The translations under genes were made by a program, and so were the position numbers. From Malurus cyaneus samueli (lineage: Eukaryota; Chordata; Aves; Passeriformes; Maluridae), in NCBI GenBank assembly GCA_009741485.1, contig CM019237.1, positions 43,921,724 through 43,985,723 of the forward strand: 64,000 bases of DNA, read 5' to 3'. The notes under the pieces are model-generated. The model was not told the DNA's origin. It saw only the letters and a program-made list of their open reading frames with translations, and did no database searches. Each line of letters begins with the position of its first letter. Position 1 is the stretch's first letter. Shown here in pieces: positions 23,301 through 37,400 of the stretch.

Positions 23301-25369
23301 TAGACCGTGGACAGAAGGGCATAGGTGGGGATCCAAGGAGAAGCTATTTGGAGTACTTAAAGCCTTTTAGTGTATTCAGGGACCAGAGATAGAAATTCTT
23401 CCTCCTCCCTATACTCTCCATAAGCCTTTGGAAGGGTTTTGCCTGCTCTTCTCCCTCACAGCTTCTATTGTCATTTTCTGTGGAGACTCTTTCCTCACTC
23501 TTGTCTCTGGTGGCCCTCACAGTTCTTCTGCAGTGCTCTGGGGTGGCTCTGTCTTCTTTCATGTCTTTCACTGCTGTCTTTGTGGAAATGGTTCCTACTG
23601 CTCCTCTTCTTCTCTGTTCTCTCTTAATTCCTGTGTCTCTGCAGAATTTCGTACAAGGAGAAAAATTGAATGAATTGCCTCTCTTCCTTGTCTACCTCTC
23701 AAACCTGTCTGCCTGTATCATTAGTGATCATATTAACCTCACACTCTCCTTGTTAAATTTCCTTCTTCCTGATTGCTCATTATCCAGGCTATTTATGAAT
23801 TAATGCAGGCCTTCTGTTGGTGGTGTACTGAAATATATCAGCGCTTCTCCATCACTTCTGTTAAAAGCATTTGTAGAGATGCTGATCATCACTTATCTTG
23901 TCTGTCGGCTTTCTTGCTGCACTGCCCATCCTGTTCCAAATACAACTGCTTAAAACCTCCTAGCTGCTGCTTGGACCGTATTGCTCTCAGATTTAATGTC
24001 TGATGACTTACAAAGTGCACAGTGACACTTTCAAGCTCTTGCTTCCTTCTGCTGCCACTTTTTTCTGGTCTTTCTCTCACTTCAGTCTTTGTTCCCCCAA
24101 CTCTTCTTCTCAGTGAAGGGCAGGTATCAATTCTACATTTTGCGTGGCACAGAGCACAATCAATAAGGGCATGCTGAGTAGTCAAGATTGATTTTTATGT
24201 ACCTTAAAGGCCCCTTCACCCTTTTCAGACTGAGCATGTCATTGACACTGCAAGATACCTTAGAATGATAGGGATAGTTTTAATGTAAAAGGAGCTGGAT
24301 GACAATGCTCTCCCAAGTTGTTGTAGTGTAGAGGTAGAGAAATTACTTAAGTTTTTCTTGTATCTTTTCAGAGGCAATCCCGGGCTTGGAAGGTACAGTG
24401 TCTTCATCTCTGTCTCATCTCAGTGTTTCTGTAATTGCTGCCTTTGTCCCCAAGTTCCTAGTCCTCAAATGCTGAGCATTATTTGTGGTCACAGCTGATT
24501 GATGTGAAATTTGCTGTCACCAGCAACTCAGTTTTGCCACGAAGTGTCATACTTTCTCCCCTGCATTGTTCTTTTCTTGTGTGGCAGACCTGTGTAGCTT
24601 GGCGAAGAGCCACTGAGGAGCCATTCAAAAATTTGCTTTCAAACTGCAGAGGATGACGTGCAGATAACTCCCACTTGAGCCTTCCTAAGGTGATGCCTAC
24701 ACCAGTTTAAAACACTGCAGGATGGGGCTCTGTTCCGTCTTCAAAGGAGTGTTCCCCAGTCTGTGCTGCTCTTGCCTGCTGATTTTCAGCATGAAATCCC
24801 CATTGCATAGTTTCATTGCTGTCATTTTATGTAGACTACAGCAAGCAATTCCATCTCCTTCCTTTGCATCCCCCTTTGTGCTGTAACTCCATGTACCTTA
24901 TGTACATTACTTGTTTCATATGCTGTGCAGTAATCCAGTTTAAATCTGTCCCAGATAAATAATGGTCAGAATTGCTTATCATGGGAAGGTCTCGGCACAA
25001 ATGATTGCTGGTGCAGGCAAGGATGTTGTTGGGTTTTTTCCCTTTCCTAGAAGGCAGTCATGGTAACAGTTGGTTCCCATTGCTTTATTCACTGGCAGCC
25101 CAAGTAGAGAACTCAAATTGAAGTAATTCCTCTTTACCCATGTATCCTGTCAGTGGCATGTGAGAAAAAGCAGATGCTTGGTAGTGAGCTACTTGCCGTG
25201 CTGTATCTGCAGTGTGGATAAATCATGGGCTTTGCTGTTCAGGGCATCTGGTCTGGAGCATTTTGTTAGTAGTAAATTCAGGCACAAACAAAATACTGTG
25301 CTGTTTAATTGCCAGCAAGACCTAAAATGACTCACTTTGTGTTGTTTTCTTTTTGTTCTTCCTCTGCAG
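20351..25369 (+). other. ZC3H7B: ZC3H7B first intron (main part)
   Basis: No coding exon was recognised. It holds a perfect 29-bp tandem duplication (21580-21637) and a pyrimidine-rich segment around 23,390-23,680. The 75-170-codon open frames here show no domain or homology that I know. Confidence 0.55.
21580..21637. repeat. Perfect 29-bp tandem duplication
   Basis: Two identical copies of an A/T-rich unit beginning CATTTCTAAAAATATTTAAA lie head to tail (21580-21608 and 21609-21637). The exact identity implies a recent duplication. Confidence 0.95.
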
Positions 25370-25430
25370 CAACTATAATGGAGAGACAGAAGAGGAAACA
25401 AGAAATAGAGAAAGGACTTCAATTCATTCA
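25370..25430 (+). CDS. ZC3H7B: ZC3H7B exon with start codon
   Basis: Eight bases of 5' UTR precede the ATG at 25378. The exon encodes MERQKRKQEIEKGLQFI plus part of Gln, matching the vertebrate N terminus MERQKRK. Acceptor CTCTGCAG, donor TTCA|GTAAGT. Confidence 0.94.
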
Positions 25431-28400
25431 GTAAGTGGACAGCCTCAGTGTTCCCTGTGGATTTGAAGGCAGTTGTCTTTCTATTGAGGATTGCAGGAAC
25501 TGAGGTTTTCCTATTCACTGCATGGGAAAGAGATACTGATTCTGAGGATTTTCACTGTGATTTTTCAGGGTGTTTCTTGTCATGCTAGCTGCCTAAACTT
25601 GAAATTCAGTATTTTCAATATCCTTGGGTTTTGCCCTCCGCTGCAGTTCCACGATGACCTTTATAGTCAGCATAATGTTAATAGTACTTGGACCTTTTAC
25701 ATCATCTTCAGCATGAAGATCTCAAAGTGCTCTCTCAACAAGGTTATCCCATCTTTGTTAGAAGGGAGACAGTGTTTCAATTCTGTAGGTGGAAAAACAA
25801 GGTACATAACTTGTTAGGTACCCCATATGGTGCATATAGGAAAAATAGATGACCTGGCCTGTTTTACAGTTGCCAACTTGGTAGATGTCTCAGATCACTC
25901 TTCTGTGAATGTCATGTGGCCTTGTAGAGCTTGAACGGGGTAGAGTTTGCTTAGGTAGATACAAATCCAAGTTCTTTATGAAATACAGTAGTATTTTCCC
26001 TTCCAGTGTTTGAGTTAGCACAGGCCTCAAACTCGGGTCCAAGTTCTGTGGTGAGTAGGGAACTAATAAGATTGTAATTGGATTGGTTTGGGTTTTTTAA
26101 GGTCTTCTTTGAATCCTAAAATTATTATACCTGAAATCTGTGTCTCTATAGCACGACACCCCCACTCCAAATCTTCTATGTTACATATTTGTATCCTGTA
26201 GTATGGCCATGATATTTTCATCCCAGTCTGAGACTAAATGGGGCTGATAATCCAGTTTCAGATATGTCATTGTGAGGTTTATTTGGGTAGCACTTAGAAA
26301 AATGCACAAGATTCTGGGGAAAAAAAAAATTAGAAATATGAGGTCTAGTTTGTGCATCTGGGGCGTATCTTGCACTCTGAAGCAGGAGCAGTGCTGTATG
26401 TTGGTTTATTTTGATATGAAAGTGGTAGTCCAAATTTATAAGCATGTTTCTTACAAAAGCTATGACATTTCCTGTACTTAGTTTTAAGGAGTGGTTAGAT
26501 GAAATCTAAAAAATGTTTATTTTGTAACCAATAAGATCATGTATGCACTGTAGGTGAGAAAGGCTATGAAAGGTGCTAAGGATTCCCCTAGAGCCTATTG
26601 ATTTGTCCTTGAAGAAAAAGAATAAATAAACGTGGACCAGGCGTGGATGAATTGGGTGGTCCGATTTGAAGAACAGAACCTTTCTCTTAAGTCTTAGTAC
26701 TGTTGTGGGGTAGGTGTTATCCATACAAGCACTGCCAGTGTTGTGGTGCAACCTTGGCCAAGAGAGTTGGAGTTAAATGGTCTCCTGAACCTGCATTGTT
26801 TTCTCCCTTCTTTTGTTGGATGGCCCTAAAGGCATGTGGCTAAGTTAAGGCAGAGAAAAGTGATTGCACTTATCTCTGTATGTCTCTAGTATCATAAAAG
26901 ATTTGAGGAGGTCTTGGAGTGCCACTCTGGTGCCTCTCATTAGAGCCAGATGCACAAAAATAGGCCTGTATTCTTCATGGCAGTCTCTCATAGGACTTTA
27001 TTAAAGATGGGTTTTTTAGGTGACTGTCTGAAGGCACATTACAGAGGGTCCTTTATGCACAGAAAATAAATAAGACTCCTCTAATCTCAAGTCCCTCTGA
27101 GACTTGACCATCATTTGACATCACTATGACCGTCACTGAGCATAATGACCCCTAACTGTGTTCTCTTTGCCTCAGCTGCCTTTGCAGTGATAAAAGGCTC
27201 AGTAACTCACTGAGATCATTAAAAGAAGACTAGAAAAATTATCTCTTCATTGGACAAAAGCCCTTGTTTGCATGGATGCCTGTTTCATGAGTATTTTCTC
27301 TTCTTTTTTTTTCAGGTCCACATTACCCCTAAGCCAAGAAGATTATGAGGTAATGGAGATTTTGTTTGTTGAAGCTGGGAGCCCTCTAGTTAGCAAGATT
27401 TGTTCTGTTGTGCAGCCATTAGTTTGCATACCAAAAGTGAAGAATGTGGGATGGTCTGGCACCCTATAACCTAAAATTTTAAGGTTCTGACAGTGAGAAC
27501 TTTCTGGGAAAGGAGAAGACACTTAATGTTCAAGAAGAATCTGGATTTTACTGAATTATTCTCCTCTACCAAAAGCCTGATGTTTTACAGGTGGGTGGGG
27601 AGGCAGGACTGTCTTAGTGGGCAAGAAGTTTGCTAAAACATATGGAAAAAAATGGGAAATTGGGAAGTCTCCCCTGTCTCTGAATATCCTCTTGAGTCTA
27701 TTTGTTGTCTCCCTGCTGCCCAGGCCTTTTTGCAGAAGCTGGTGAGAAACTTGTTTGCAGAGGGCAATGACTTGTTCCAGGAGAAGGATTTCAAGCTTTC
27801 CCTGGTACAGTACGTGGAAGGGCTGAATGTGGCAGATTACGCAGCCTCTGACGAGGTGACCATCCCAAAGGAACTCCTCTGCAAGCTACATGTCAACCGA
27901 GCTGCCTGCTACTTTGCCATGGTGAGTGTCTTCCCAAGTCATCCCCAGGAGCGAGGGGGGACATCATGGTTGCAGTGCTGTGCAGTTGGAAAAGATGTCA
28001 AGAGGGGTTTGGTTTTGTTTTTGTTTTCTCCCTGTTCAAACACTGGAGGAGATGACAATACACAAAAAATATGTATTCTCAAAAATCTGGTATCTCTTCA
28101 CTATTGCACTGTGTCTTGTGAGACCAGAGGAAGGATATGAAGAAGGGGGGACAGGCCTAAGGTACTGACAATGCAGTTCTGGTCCACACTGGTGGGGAAT
28201 TAGTACCATCCAATGTCCTCGGGTACAGAGCGAGTGTTTCTCTGGAATACTGTTTGAATATTGCTCTGAAAGCTCTCTCCTCCTCATATGAGACACTGGA
28301 AGACAGTAGGAAGGCTTTGGGTCTTGAAGGAACTTGCAGCACCTACATGGAAAAGGATTCTGAAATACTCAGGCTCTAAAAGGCTGCATGCTTCCATTTT

Positions 28401-31400
28401 ACTAAGGCATATAACAGCTTTCCTTTATGGCACAACCCAAAGCAGGCCCATCCTGTTCATAATGACACTGAATCCCCTGAAAATTAGCAAGCAGTCACAT
28501 AATTAAAGCCTTTCAAGTGTAACGTGCCCAAGGTAGAGGGGGAGACAGGATAAAGTTGCTCAAGCAGCCTTACTTCTATCACTCATTGACTTTGAAGTGT
28601 TTTGAGTTTTGCAAGATTTAAGAAAATATTCTATTAATGTAGGTGTGTTTGCACACTGGTCTGTGCATGAGGTAACATAAGTACTCTCACCTGCCATTTG
28701 TATTCCTGTTTTCTGCTGAGATACAGAACATTTGCTTTTGCAGCGAAGAAGTTAGTCTCAGCTGACTCGGGGTGGTCTCTTCCATGCAGGGGTTGTATGA
28801 GAAGGCACTGGAAGACAGTGAGAAGGCTTTAAGTCTTGACAAGGAGAACATCCGAGCGCTATTCCGGAAAGCCCGTTCCTTAAATGAACTTGGAAGACAC
28901 AAAGAAGCATATGAGTGCAATAGCAGATGCTTGCTGTCCCTCCCCCATGTAAGTTTTTGACGTACAACTCATCTTGGGTTTTGTGGCTCCCAACCTTCCT
29001 CTCTCAATATGCTTGGTGTGTGGCCAGAGGACAGATGAAGTGGAAGCTTGGCTGTTCCTAACAGCATACTAATGCCCAGAAATTCCGCCTCTCTGACTCA
29101 AAGATGTTTGTCCTCAGCAACAGGGTTAGAAATGGACCTGTTTCTTCAGGCTAAGTCACCTCTTGCAGATATTGCCAGCCAGAGACACCAGTTAGTGACA
29201 GCAGGTTCGTGGTCTGTTTGTGAAGAGCAAGCCCCTACCCTAACAAAAGGTGAACTAAGACTGTGAGAATGTTTTAATTGGCTGCTTTTGTATCTCTAAT
29301 GGGAGTGACTAGGAGCATGCGACAAATGGGAACTGGAGCTCTGGAAGGAAAACATGGTTTTCCTGTTTTGGATAAAAATGTCTCACATTTCACTTACTGA
29401 TTGCTAAGGTGAAATGATCAAGCTTTTTATTTCTTGAGGAACATGCAAAGGTGTCCTTGACATCACATGTCATAGTTACTTTTATATTTGCAGGTGTGTA
29501 AATTTTTGCATGCAGATGGGATTATCTGCATTTGCTAGGAACTAAATATTTTCTTAATAGTGCTTTTGTTGAGCATCCTCTTAGGCCAAATACTGGACAG
29601 GAAACCAGACTGTGATTACATGGATTCTGGTGAGCAGTGTGCTAATTTTGGTTCTGATCCATCACAGTAATGCTGTACAAGAAAAATGCATCCACCTCAG
29701 CAGAAGTTAACTTTCCTTAATTGTGAGCATTAGAGAAGTAATCTTTGAAAGCATTGTTAGCAATTAGTTATTGCTTTTATATAGCTTGTAAGTTCTAGTT
29801 TCTTTGACTTGGCAGAACAGGGTGACCAAAATAAATCAAAGGTATCATGTTTGGAACTGTTTTCTTAAAGGAACTGTTTTCTAAACAAACCCTTTGATTA
29901 ACAAAAGCATCTAATGTATGTGTTCTTGTAAAGGCATATCGGGCCATATTTTACATTGTAGTCAAGCCATTTAATGTAATTTATATTCTAACAACATAAT
30001 TATGGTTACATAGCTCCCATTATTATTTTTACAATCATTGTGGTCTACAGACTCTTTATCAAACTTCTCTGTGGCAGGAGAGTTCAGCCTAAAAAACTCC
30101 ATATTGAGTCATGTGTAGTCCCTATTCTAAATAATGCAGTCTTATAAATTAACACACCCCATTGTCTTCTTACCTGCTTAACAGAAATTATAAACCTTCT
30201 TTCCATCAAAGGCAAGCGATGCTATCCATCATTTTACTCTTGTTTCCATTACCCTCCGGATCACATGAGTACTTCCATCTTGCGTTGCTGTAATTGCTGA
30301 GAACTTTGTTGTGGCCAAAACAGAGCCTATCTTAAAACTTCTGGTGATGAAGGATCTACCACTCGTTTGGCTCACTGTCTAGTAGAGTTACCTCATTTCT
30401 GGGTGCAAATAATCAGTGCTGCTAGTTTGCAGAAGTTTTCATAATGGTGAAGTTAATACTCCTCTGTGGTATGGTTTTTTGTTTTTTTTTTTTTGTATGG
30501 CATGGGGTGTTTTAGAAGAGGAAATGCACAAGCTGGATTTTGTTTTCACTGAGTTTAGTGAAGATGGTGACAAGACTAATGCTGAGGATGTGGGGGCGTG
30601 TGTACAATCAAAGAATGGCACTCCAGATTGAAGGGAAAGTTACTGAGATGGTGGGCTTCTAAGCTGTTGAAAGGAAAAGGACTCAGCCTGCAGGGAGAAG
30701 ATTAGAAGGACCAGCATGACAGATAGAGAGAAGCTTTAAGCGTGAAGATGAGGGAGGAGATGTTGGAACATTAAGGAGGTCTATAACAATAGGTTGGGCA
30801 GATACTTTTTATTTTGAATAGACTGTTGAAGTACTCTGGTATTTTTGCAAATGGAGAGGGAGAAAACAGAAGGAATCAGTTGCTGGTGATATATGTGTGG
30901 AAGATTGTGGCAGGTAGTCAGTCTGGGCAGAAAGCCCATGATGCTGTGTAAGTGGGCATGAGCACTGGGCAGGGAAGATGGTAAATGCCACACAATAGGG
31001 AAAGCTGAAGGATCTGCTTGACTATGCTGAGGGAGTTTAAGTGGAGCTGGAGGCAGTCAAAATGCCTTCTAGCTAGTAAGTTGAAAACTGAGACTTGGTT
31101 TCAGCTTTAAAAACAAACAAGCAAAACAGGCTAATGAGTACAGTCTGCATATCAAAACTGATCATTGACTCTGCAGCTGACAGAGAGGGAAGACATGCAG
31201 GCTCTTTCCCAGGCATGGAGACCTTGCGGAAGCTGTATCAGCAGCCAGCCTTGGCAGCTCCTTCAGCCAACATGCCAGCAGGACTCGTGAACCCTGTTTT
31301 TGTGGAGTGGATACTTTGTTGGAAGCAGATATTTGATTCTGATTTTCTGCAGCATTGAATGAGTGCTGAGCTCCTAGTGCAACTGCAGCATCTTGGCAGG

Positions 31401-34400
31401 ACTAAATGACAAGAACACTGAGATCTTCCTGCACTCTCCTGGGGCTGCTCTGGAAATTATCTACCTGCTGCTGTCTGAAGTTGAGGCTCCTTGGTGCAGC
31501 CCAGTGTGCCTGACTGCATTCTTTATTTCATTCTGAGAGCCACGAAGGCAATACTGAAAGTGTCGTGTCAATGGTTTCAATCCCCAGGATGAAAGTGTCA
31601 CACAGCTGGGACAGGAGCTTGCCCAGAAGCTGGGACTGCGGGTTCGAAAAGCATACAAAAGACCTCAGGTATGACTTATTTTTGTCTTAGGGGCTGTTCT
31701 TTGCTTGTGCAGGTTTACTTTTGCAGAAGTGGTAGGTGCTGCTCTGCAGTTCCAGAGTGTGCACAACTTTGCAAACTCTTTAGCAGGCTGCTGGCAACCC
31801 TCCTTTTCCTGACCCTCTGACTCACTTTGGATTGATCTATTTCTAACCCTGTTGCTGCTGTGTCTGCTGCCAGGATGTTTTCTGAGTCCCCAGCTGAGCC
31901 AGGCTGGTGCTGCAGCAGAAACTTCGGTGCAGTAGGCGCCTGTGTTTTTTACAGGGGAGGGGTATGTGACCTGATCCCAAAGCAGCTTTTGCATCACAGT
32001 CCTCTCTCTCTTAAGGGATGAGAAGGGTGGGATCCTGTGCTGCGTTGGAGGCATGGCTGGTTTTGTAGTACAGTGGGTCATGAAGGTTCCTGCCCCATTT
32101 CTAGGCGTACACTTCTTTGTGATAGGGGAGAGGGTTGTGCTGTGGGAGAACAAGAGGGACACACGCCTGACGCCTGACGCCAGTGGCTGGATCCGTAACT
32201 TGGCTCTACACGAAGTTCTCCTGTGACTGGAGTATTGTAGGTGTTCGAATGTGTACCCTGGGATGTAGCTAGAGGGCGTCAGGCCACTGCTAGCCATAAA
32301 GCTGCCTTGGTCACAGATTTTGTTCTCAGGAGCAGAGAGCATGAGCTAATAGTGGAGGCTGACATTCGCATTTGCATCCTCAGCCCCGCGCGGCGGTGTT
32401 GTTAAACAAACAGCATATTCCACTTCCAGAGGGGCGCCTCTGTAGCGTGAGGTGGAGTGATTGGTGGGCGTCCAGTTTGCAGAGAGTTTTTGGGGTAAAT
32501 CTAACTGTAACATGTTAATCCTCTCCCTAACAAACCTCATGTGTGCCTGCCATAAAAAAACTCGTTGATCTTATAGAGGCTCTCAACACTCCTAAATGAT
32601 TCTGTCTCAAAGAAAGGGAAGTTTATACAGAAATACTTTTGTAGCAGTTCACTGTTTGGCCTTGCCACATTTTTTGCTGGTGTCATGTTACTAGTCTGAG
32701 ATGGGCTCAACCTACCTGTATGTTAGAAATATAAAAGTTAAAATCTTAAAAATGCTTTCTATTATTTGAAATTTTGTGATTGGTATTTTGATAACATTTT
32801 GCAATCTCTTGTGTTGAGTTTAATCTTTCATTCCAGTGCTGTAATGCCTACCCTAAGTAGTAATTTCTTAATGAGAAGCAAACCTTCTGTTTCTCAAGGA
32901 AGTTTTCTGCCTCCTGGTTGTGGGTCGGATGTTCTGAAGTGTACAGAGCAATTTTATATCCCTTTTCAAGGTTGAAAAACCTGTACCCTTGTGTCACAGG
33001 GGAGTAACTTTTTGGGGTGGCTTTTATTTTTGGGCAGTGCTTGGAAGGAAACCATACTGTAATCCAGATTTGCCTAGATTATGAACATTCACGGGCTGAA
33101 TTCTGCTCTAAGACCTCTCTCTTCCTTGCAGCAGGAATTGGAAACATTCTCACTACTCAGTAATGGCATGTCAATCAATTCATCAAACCAGGTAGAGTTT
33201 GCAACCTGTGGGTGTTACTGTTTATAGATTGTGATGTTAAAATGCTTTAAAGTTTTATTTACATGCAAATTTATGACTATCTTGTCAGTTTGAATTGTTT
33301 TATTTAATGTTTTCTGCTTTTAAGAAATATTGCCAAGAAGTTAATTTCTTTGAAAATATTTCTACTGACAAATATTTGAAAATATTTCTACTGATACATA
33401 ATTTTTTATGTCAGTAATTAGATCACTGAAGATGGTTATTTTTCTTAGTTATTGTGACTGTTTGCTTTCTCTTGCATTTTAAATAAATTTTTATTTTCAA
33501 GTTTTGCACTTCTAACAATGCTAAGTAAAAGTAAGAAAGTGTAACTGTTGAGGAACGACACAGAATCAAATCCAGTGATATATTGAGCGAGATACATACA
33601 CAGTTTATGTATTGTTTATATTGTCCTGGTAGATCCAGCTGGGTAGGGCAGTGTACAAATACTAAGGTAAAATATAAGAAATTGCTGGTTTCCTTGTTCT
33701 ACCCTGAGCAAAAAAAAAGCCCAACCCAACAAACAAGCACTTGCTGTTTTTACTGGCTGTTTGGTACTTGACAGTGCTCCTTAAAGAAAACAAACAATAA
33801 GACTGTAAATATTGTACTTTTGTATCAGAAGATGGGATACTAAAGAATTCATTTACCTCTCACTGTTCAGTGATTTGGCTTCACGTGTTTCTAGGAAGGC
33901 AGTTGGCTTTCTTTAATAGTTGTACCTAGTTTTTAATTTGAAAAGCCTTCCTTTTGTAAGAATTGAAAATAATGTAAAACCTGTTGTAGTAGATGCAATA
34001 TCACAAGACAAATGCTTTACTTGTGTCTTTTTAAGCTTAAGCTAAAAGCACACATACTTACCTCTGTTTATGTTTCTGTAAAATATGGACTCAATTTATT
34101 CCTTGCCTTGAGCTCCAAGTCAGCAGTTGTCTTGGCGGAAACATTTTCCTGTTTTGAATTTGTTCGAGAAGTTTGTGGTTGTTAGATTGCAAAATATGTG
34201 AACTAAGAAAAGGAGCATTGTGTAAGATCAGGCTAATGAGATCTCCCATGCAGTGGGCTGACCAATTGGTGTGTCTTGGGACTTGGAACATAGTGTTCTC
34301 ATCCACACAAGAAATACCCTATTCTATGTATGGCGTTGCACACGTGGTTAAATATTGTGCAGGCATGGGATATTTTTCCAGCAAGAGTTTGTCTGCTGCT

Positions 34401-37400
34401 GAAGGTAAAAATGAATAGGTTCCTTGGATTAATGGCCTCCTAAAGTTCATTGGTTTTACTGTTCTAGCACAAAAAGAGGCCATAAAGGAAAAGAAATGGT
34501 CATATACATTTGGGAGTAGTAAAGATTCATCTGTGAAGTGTGGATGTCTGTTTAAAGATTAATTTCTCACAATATTTTTTCCTCTCCCTTTTCCTACATC
34601 CTCTTTGCAGGCTACTTCCATTGGATCAGGCTCGATAGATGACATTGAAACAGGTAAAGATACCTCCCTCCTCAGATTTTAGTGGCTTCAGTATGGTACA
34701 TGACCAGGCTGGCAGGCTTGAGAGGTTCATCACCTGCATTTGTGTCTCTTCTGCGCACTCTTGACTTTGGTAACTAGGAGAAGGAAAAAGTGCTGCAAAG
34801 TGGTGCAAGGAGTGCATCTCTTGCAAAAACAGCTTTTTGTCCATGCCCACTGACAGACGCATCTGGGAATTAAAAGGGTCTGCTGAGGTACACAGCTCTC
34901 TTCAGTTGTGTTTTCTCAAAGCTGCACTTGGCAAAGCTTCTGAAACTCTGCTCCAAGCCAAAACAGTCAAGATAAAGTGAAGTTAAGGTTGCTTGTGCTG
35001 TGAGTGCATGTGGTCCTCCAAAACATTGAGGTGGAAGAACTGAAAACAAAAGGAATTGGGGGGGACCCAGAGAGCCCCTAATTCAGGGTTGGGTACCCAG
35101 GAGGAGAAGAAGGAATACTAACAGGGTTGCTTTTCTCATGCTTGGAAACAAGTGACCTTAGCTCTGCCCCTGTACAAAGGCTTGCTACCTTATGTGCTGG
35201 AGCACTGAACTTGTGCCTCTGAGCACATCAGACTTTGTTCCTTTTTAAGGTAGCACTGTGTGTGAAGGTAAGTGTGAAGACTTACCACCACAAGTAGGAA
35301 CTGCTCTTTCTATAGAAAGAAGTTAATTTCATTATTAGGGTGCTTTGGAAAGCATTTTAGTTCTCTGTTCAATGCCTATTCAGTATCTGATTGCTGCATG
35401 AGATCATGAGACTCAGTTCTGTGAATTAAGGAGTTTTTCACATAATCTTGCTGTGCTAAAATGAGCTGGACTCCTATTACAGAGTAAAGAATGACTGCAT
35501 CCAGTAAGCTTTTCATATAATGTGGATTTGGTGTAACAGCAGCATGTCACCTTTTCTGCAGATCAGACAGACAGAGCCTTTACTGCAAGGAAATCTTGGC
35601 AAAAGCACTGGAATTATGTGTTATCCCATTGCCCTGAGAGTGGTGTGCCACCAGGAGGGCTGGGTGATGGGTACCCTGAGAGTTTCAGATTCAGATTATT
35701 TTAGCAAGGTTTTGGGTTTTTTTTGTTTTTTTGGGTTTTTTTGTGTTCTTTTGTTTAAAGATGCAAATTCTTGAAGTCCTTTCCTCCATGTTTTACTTGA
35801 AGTCATCTGATTAACTCAACCCAGTTCTGCAGAGAGATCACAGGTCAGGTCTAGCTCAGTGTGGCTGTCGGCCAGCTAATGCACTGGGGAACTACTGCAG
35901 TTTTTGGGAAGTGGAGCTATAAACAGTGCTTTTAAAAGCTCTGTACTTGCCCCTCAGGGACTGGCAGGTGTATGGTCAGAGAAGCTACCAGCTGGAGGGG
36001 CTTGGTATGAGAGACTTGGTTGATGGGAGTGTATGGGCAAGGCCTTCACTGAGCTTACAATAAAATGTGGGGCTGAGTGTCATGGCAATGGCAGAAATTA
36101 GTAGGTGTGGGTGTGCCTGTGAGCTACTCATCAAAGAAAATTTTTTGATTCTTTTAAGATGGACAGACATTAGGGGAATGCAGAAGATGCATGAGCATTC
36201 TGTCAGGAGAGTACATGTGGGCATTGCAGCTGGTGGGTCCTGAGGAAAGCAGGAATGGGAAAGAAGAGATAGGAAAAGAGATTGGACAGAGTAGAGTGGG
36301 AGGAAGTGGCTGAAAGAATGACAGGGTTTGGGTGGTCAGAGAGAGGGGAGTTGGCATCTTCCCTCTGCCACATGCGAAGTAGTGGAACCTGTTGATCCCT
36401 GCTCTTCTCCTTGCCCTTCACATGCTTTGAGCTGTGGGGAATCCCATGTTATTCTTTGACTTTTGGTCATGCATTCAGCTTTTCTGGGTCTGGGGCCTCT
36501 TAGGGTGTATGAGTGCCTCTTTTCTTTGCTTCCCAGTCTGAGAGGAAAATGCAGGGCCTCCCTGATTCTTCAGAGAAAGTCTGAACTGCTGGATCCTTTG
36601 GGGCCCTGTCATTGTGCACCGTTTTGCTCCCTGCTGCACGTTTTCCCATCCCTTCCGGCATGTTTTAAGTTTCTTGTTGGCCTCTGCAGGGATCTTGACA
36701 GTATTCCAGATTTAAACATCTGAAAAATGGGAAGGCACAAGCCATCCCTTTGTACTGCAGGGAATCTGGCCGAGCTTCCACCCATGAGGGAAGCTGGATG
36801 TCTGGCTCCCTGGCAGCTGGAGATTCTGCACCAAAGGGAGGTGAGATGAGAGAAGTCATCGCAAAGGAGGCATGGGGTTGGAGCTGAGCCTGATTGGTGG
36901 GGTGGCTGCAAAACTAAGGACATGCACAGCCTTCCTTTGAGCTGCCTGTAGAAAATGTATTCAGCTGCAGCACTGAAATCCTTCCATAAGGTACAACACA
37001 TGCTTTCCTTCAATGGCATGCTTGAGGATATGGAGAGGGACCTGTGTCTTCCTTTGCCACTTGCCCTGCTTTCCTTGTCTTTTGTCATGGCCCAGCCTCC
37101 AGTGCCTTCCACAGTGACCTTTGCTGTGGTCCATCCACGTGGAGCACTCACAATATACACTGGAGGAAAGGTTACAGGGATTGGTGCTGCACTCCTGGTG
37201 GGGCTAAAGGAGGCATGTCTGTATGTGTCATCTCTTCTGTTTTGTTCAGGACTTGGGGGTTTGCTGGAATTGTTAGTTTGCTGAGCTCTCTAACAAAGAC
37301 CCCGGCATATTCCTGGGCCAAGGAATATGTCTGCATGTAATGTGCAGACAGTAATAGAGCTCACTTGCCCAGTCCCTGATGGAAAGGGATGGTCTAGTTC

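Noticed and set aside
31665..32342. A 225-codon minus-strand open frame in ZC3H7B intron 6.
   Set aside because: It has no domain I recognise and random-looking composition. It overlaps the end of a real exon on the other strand by only a few bases.
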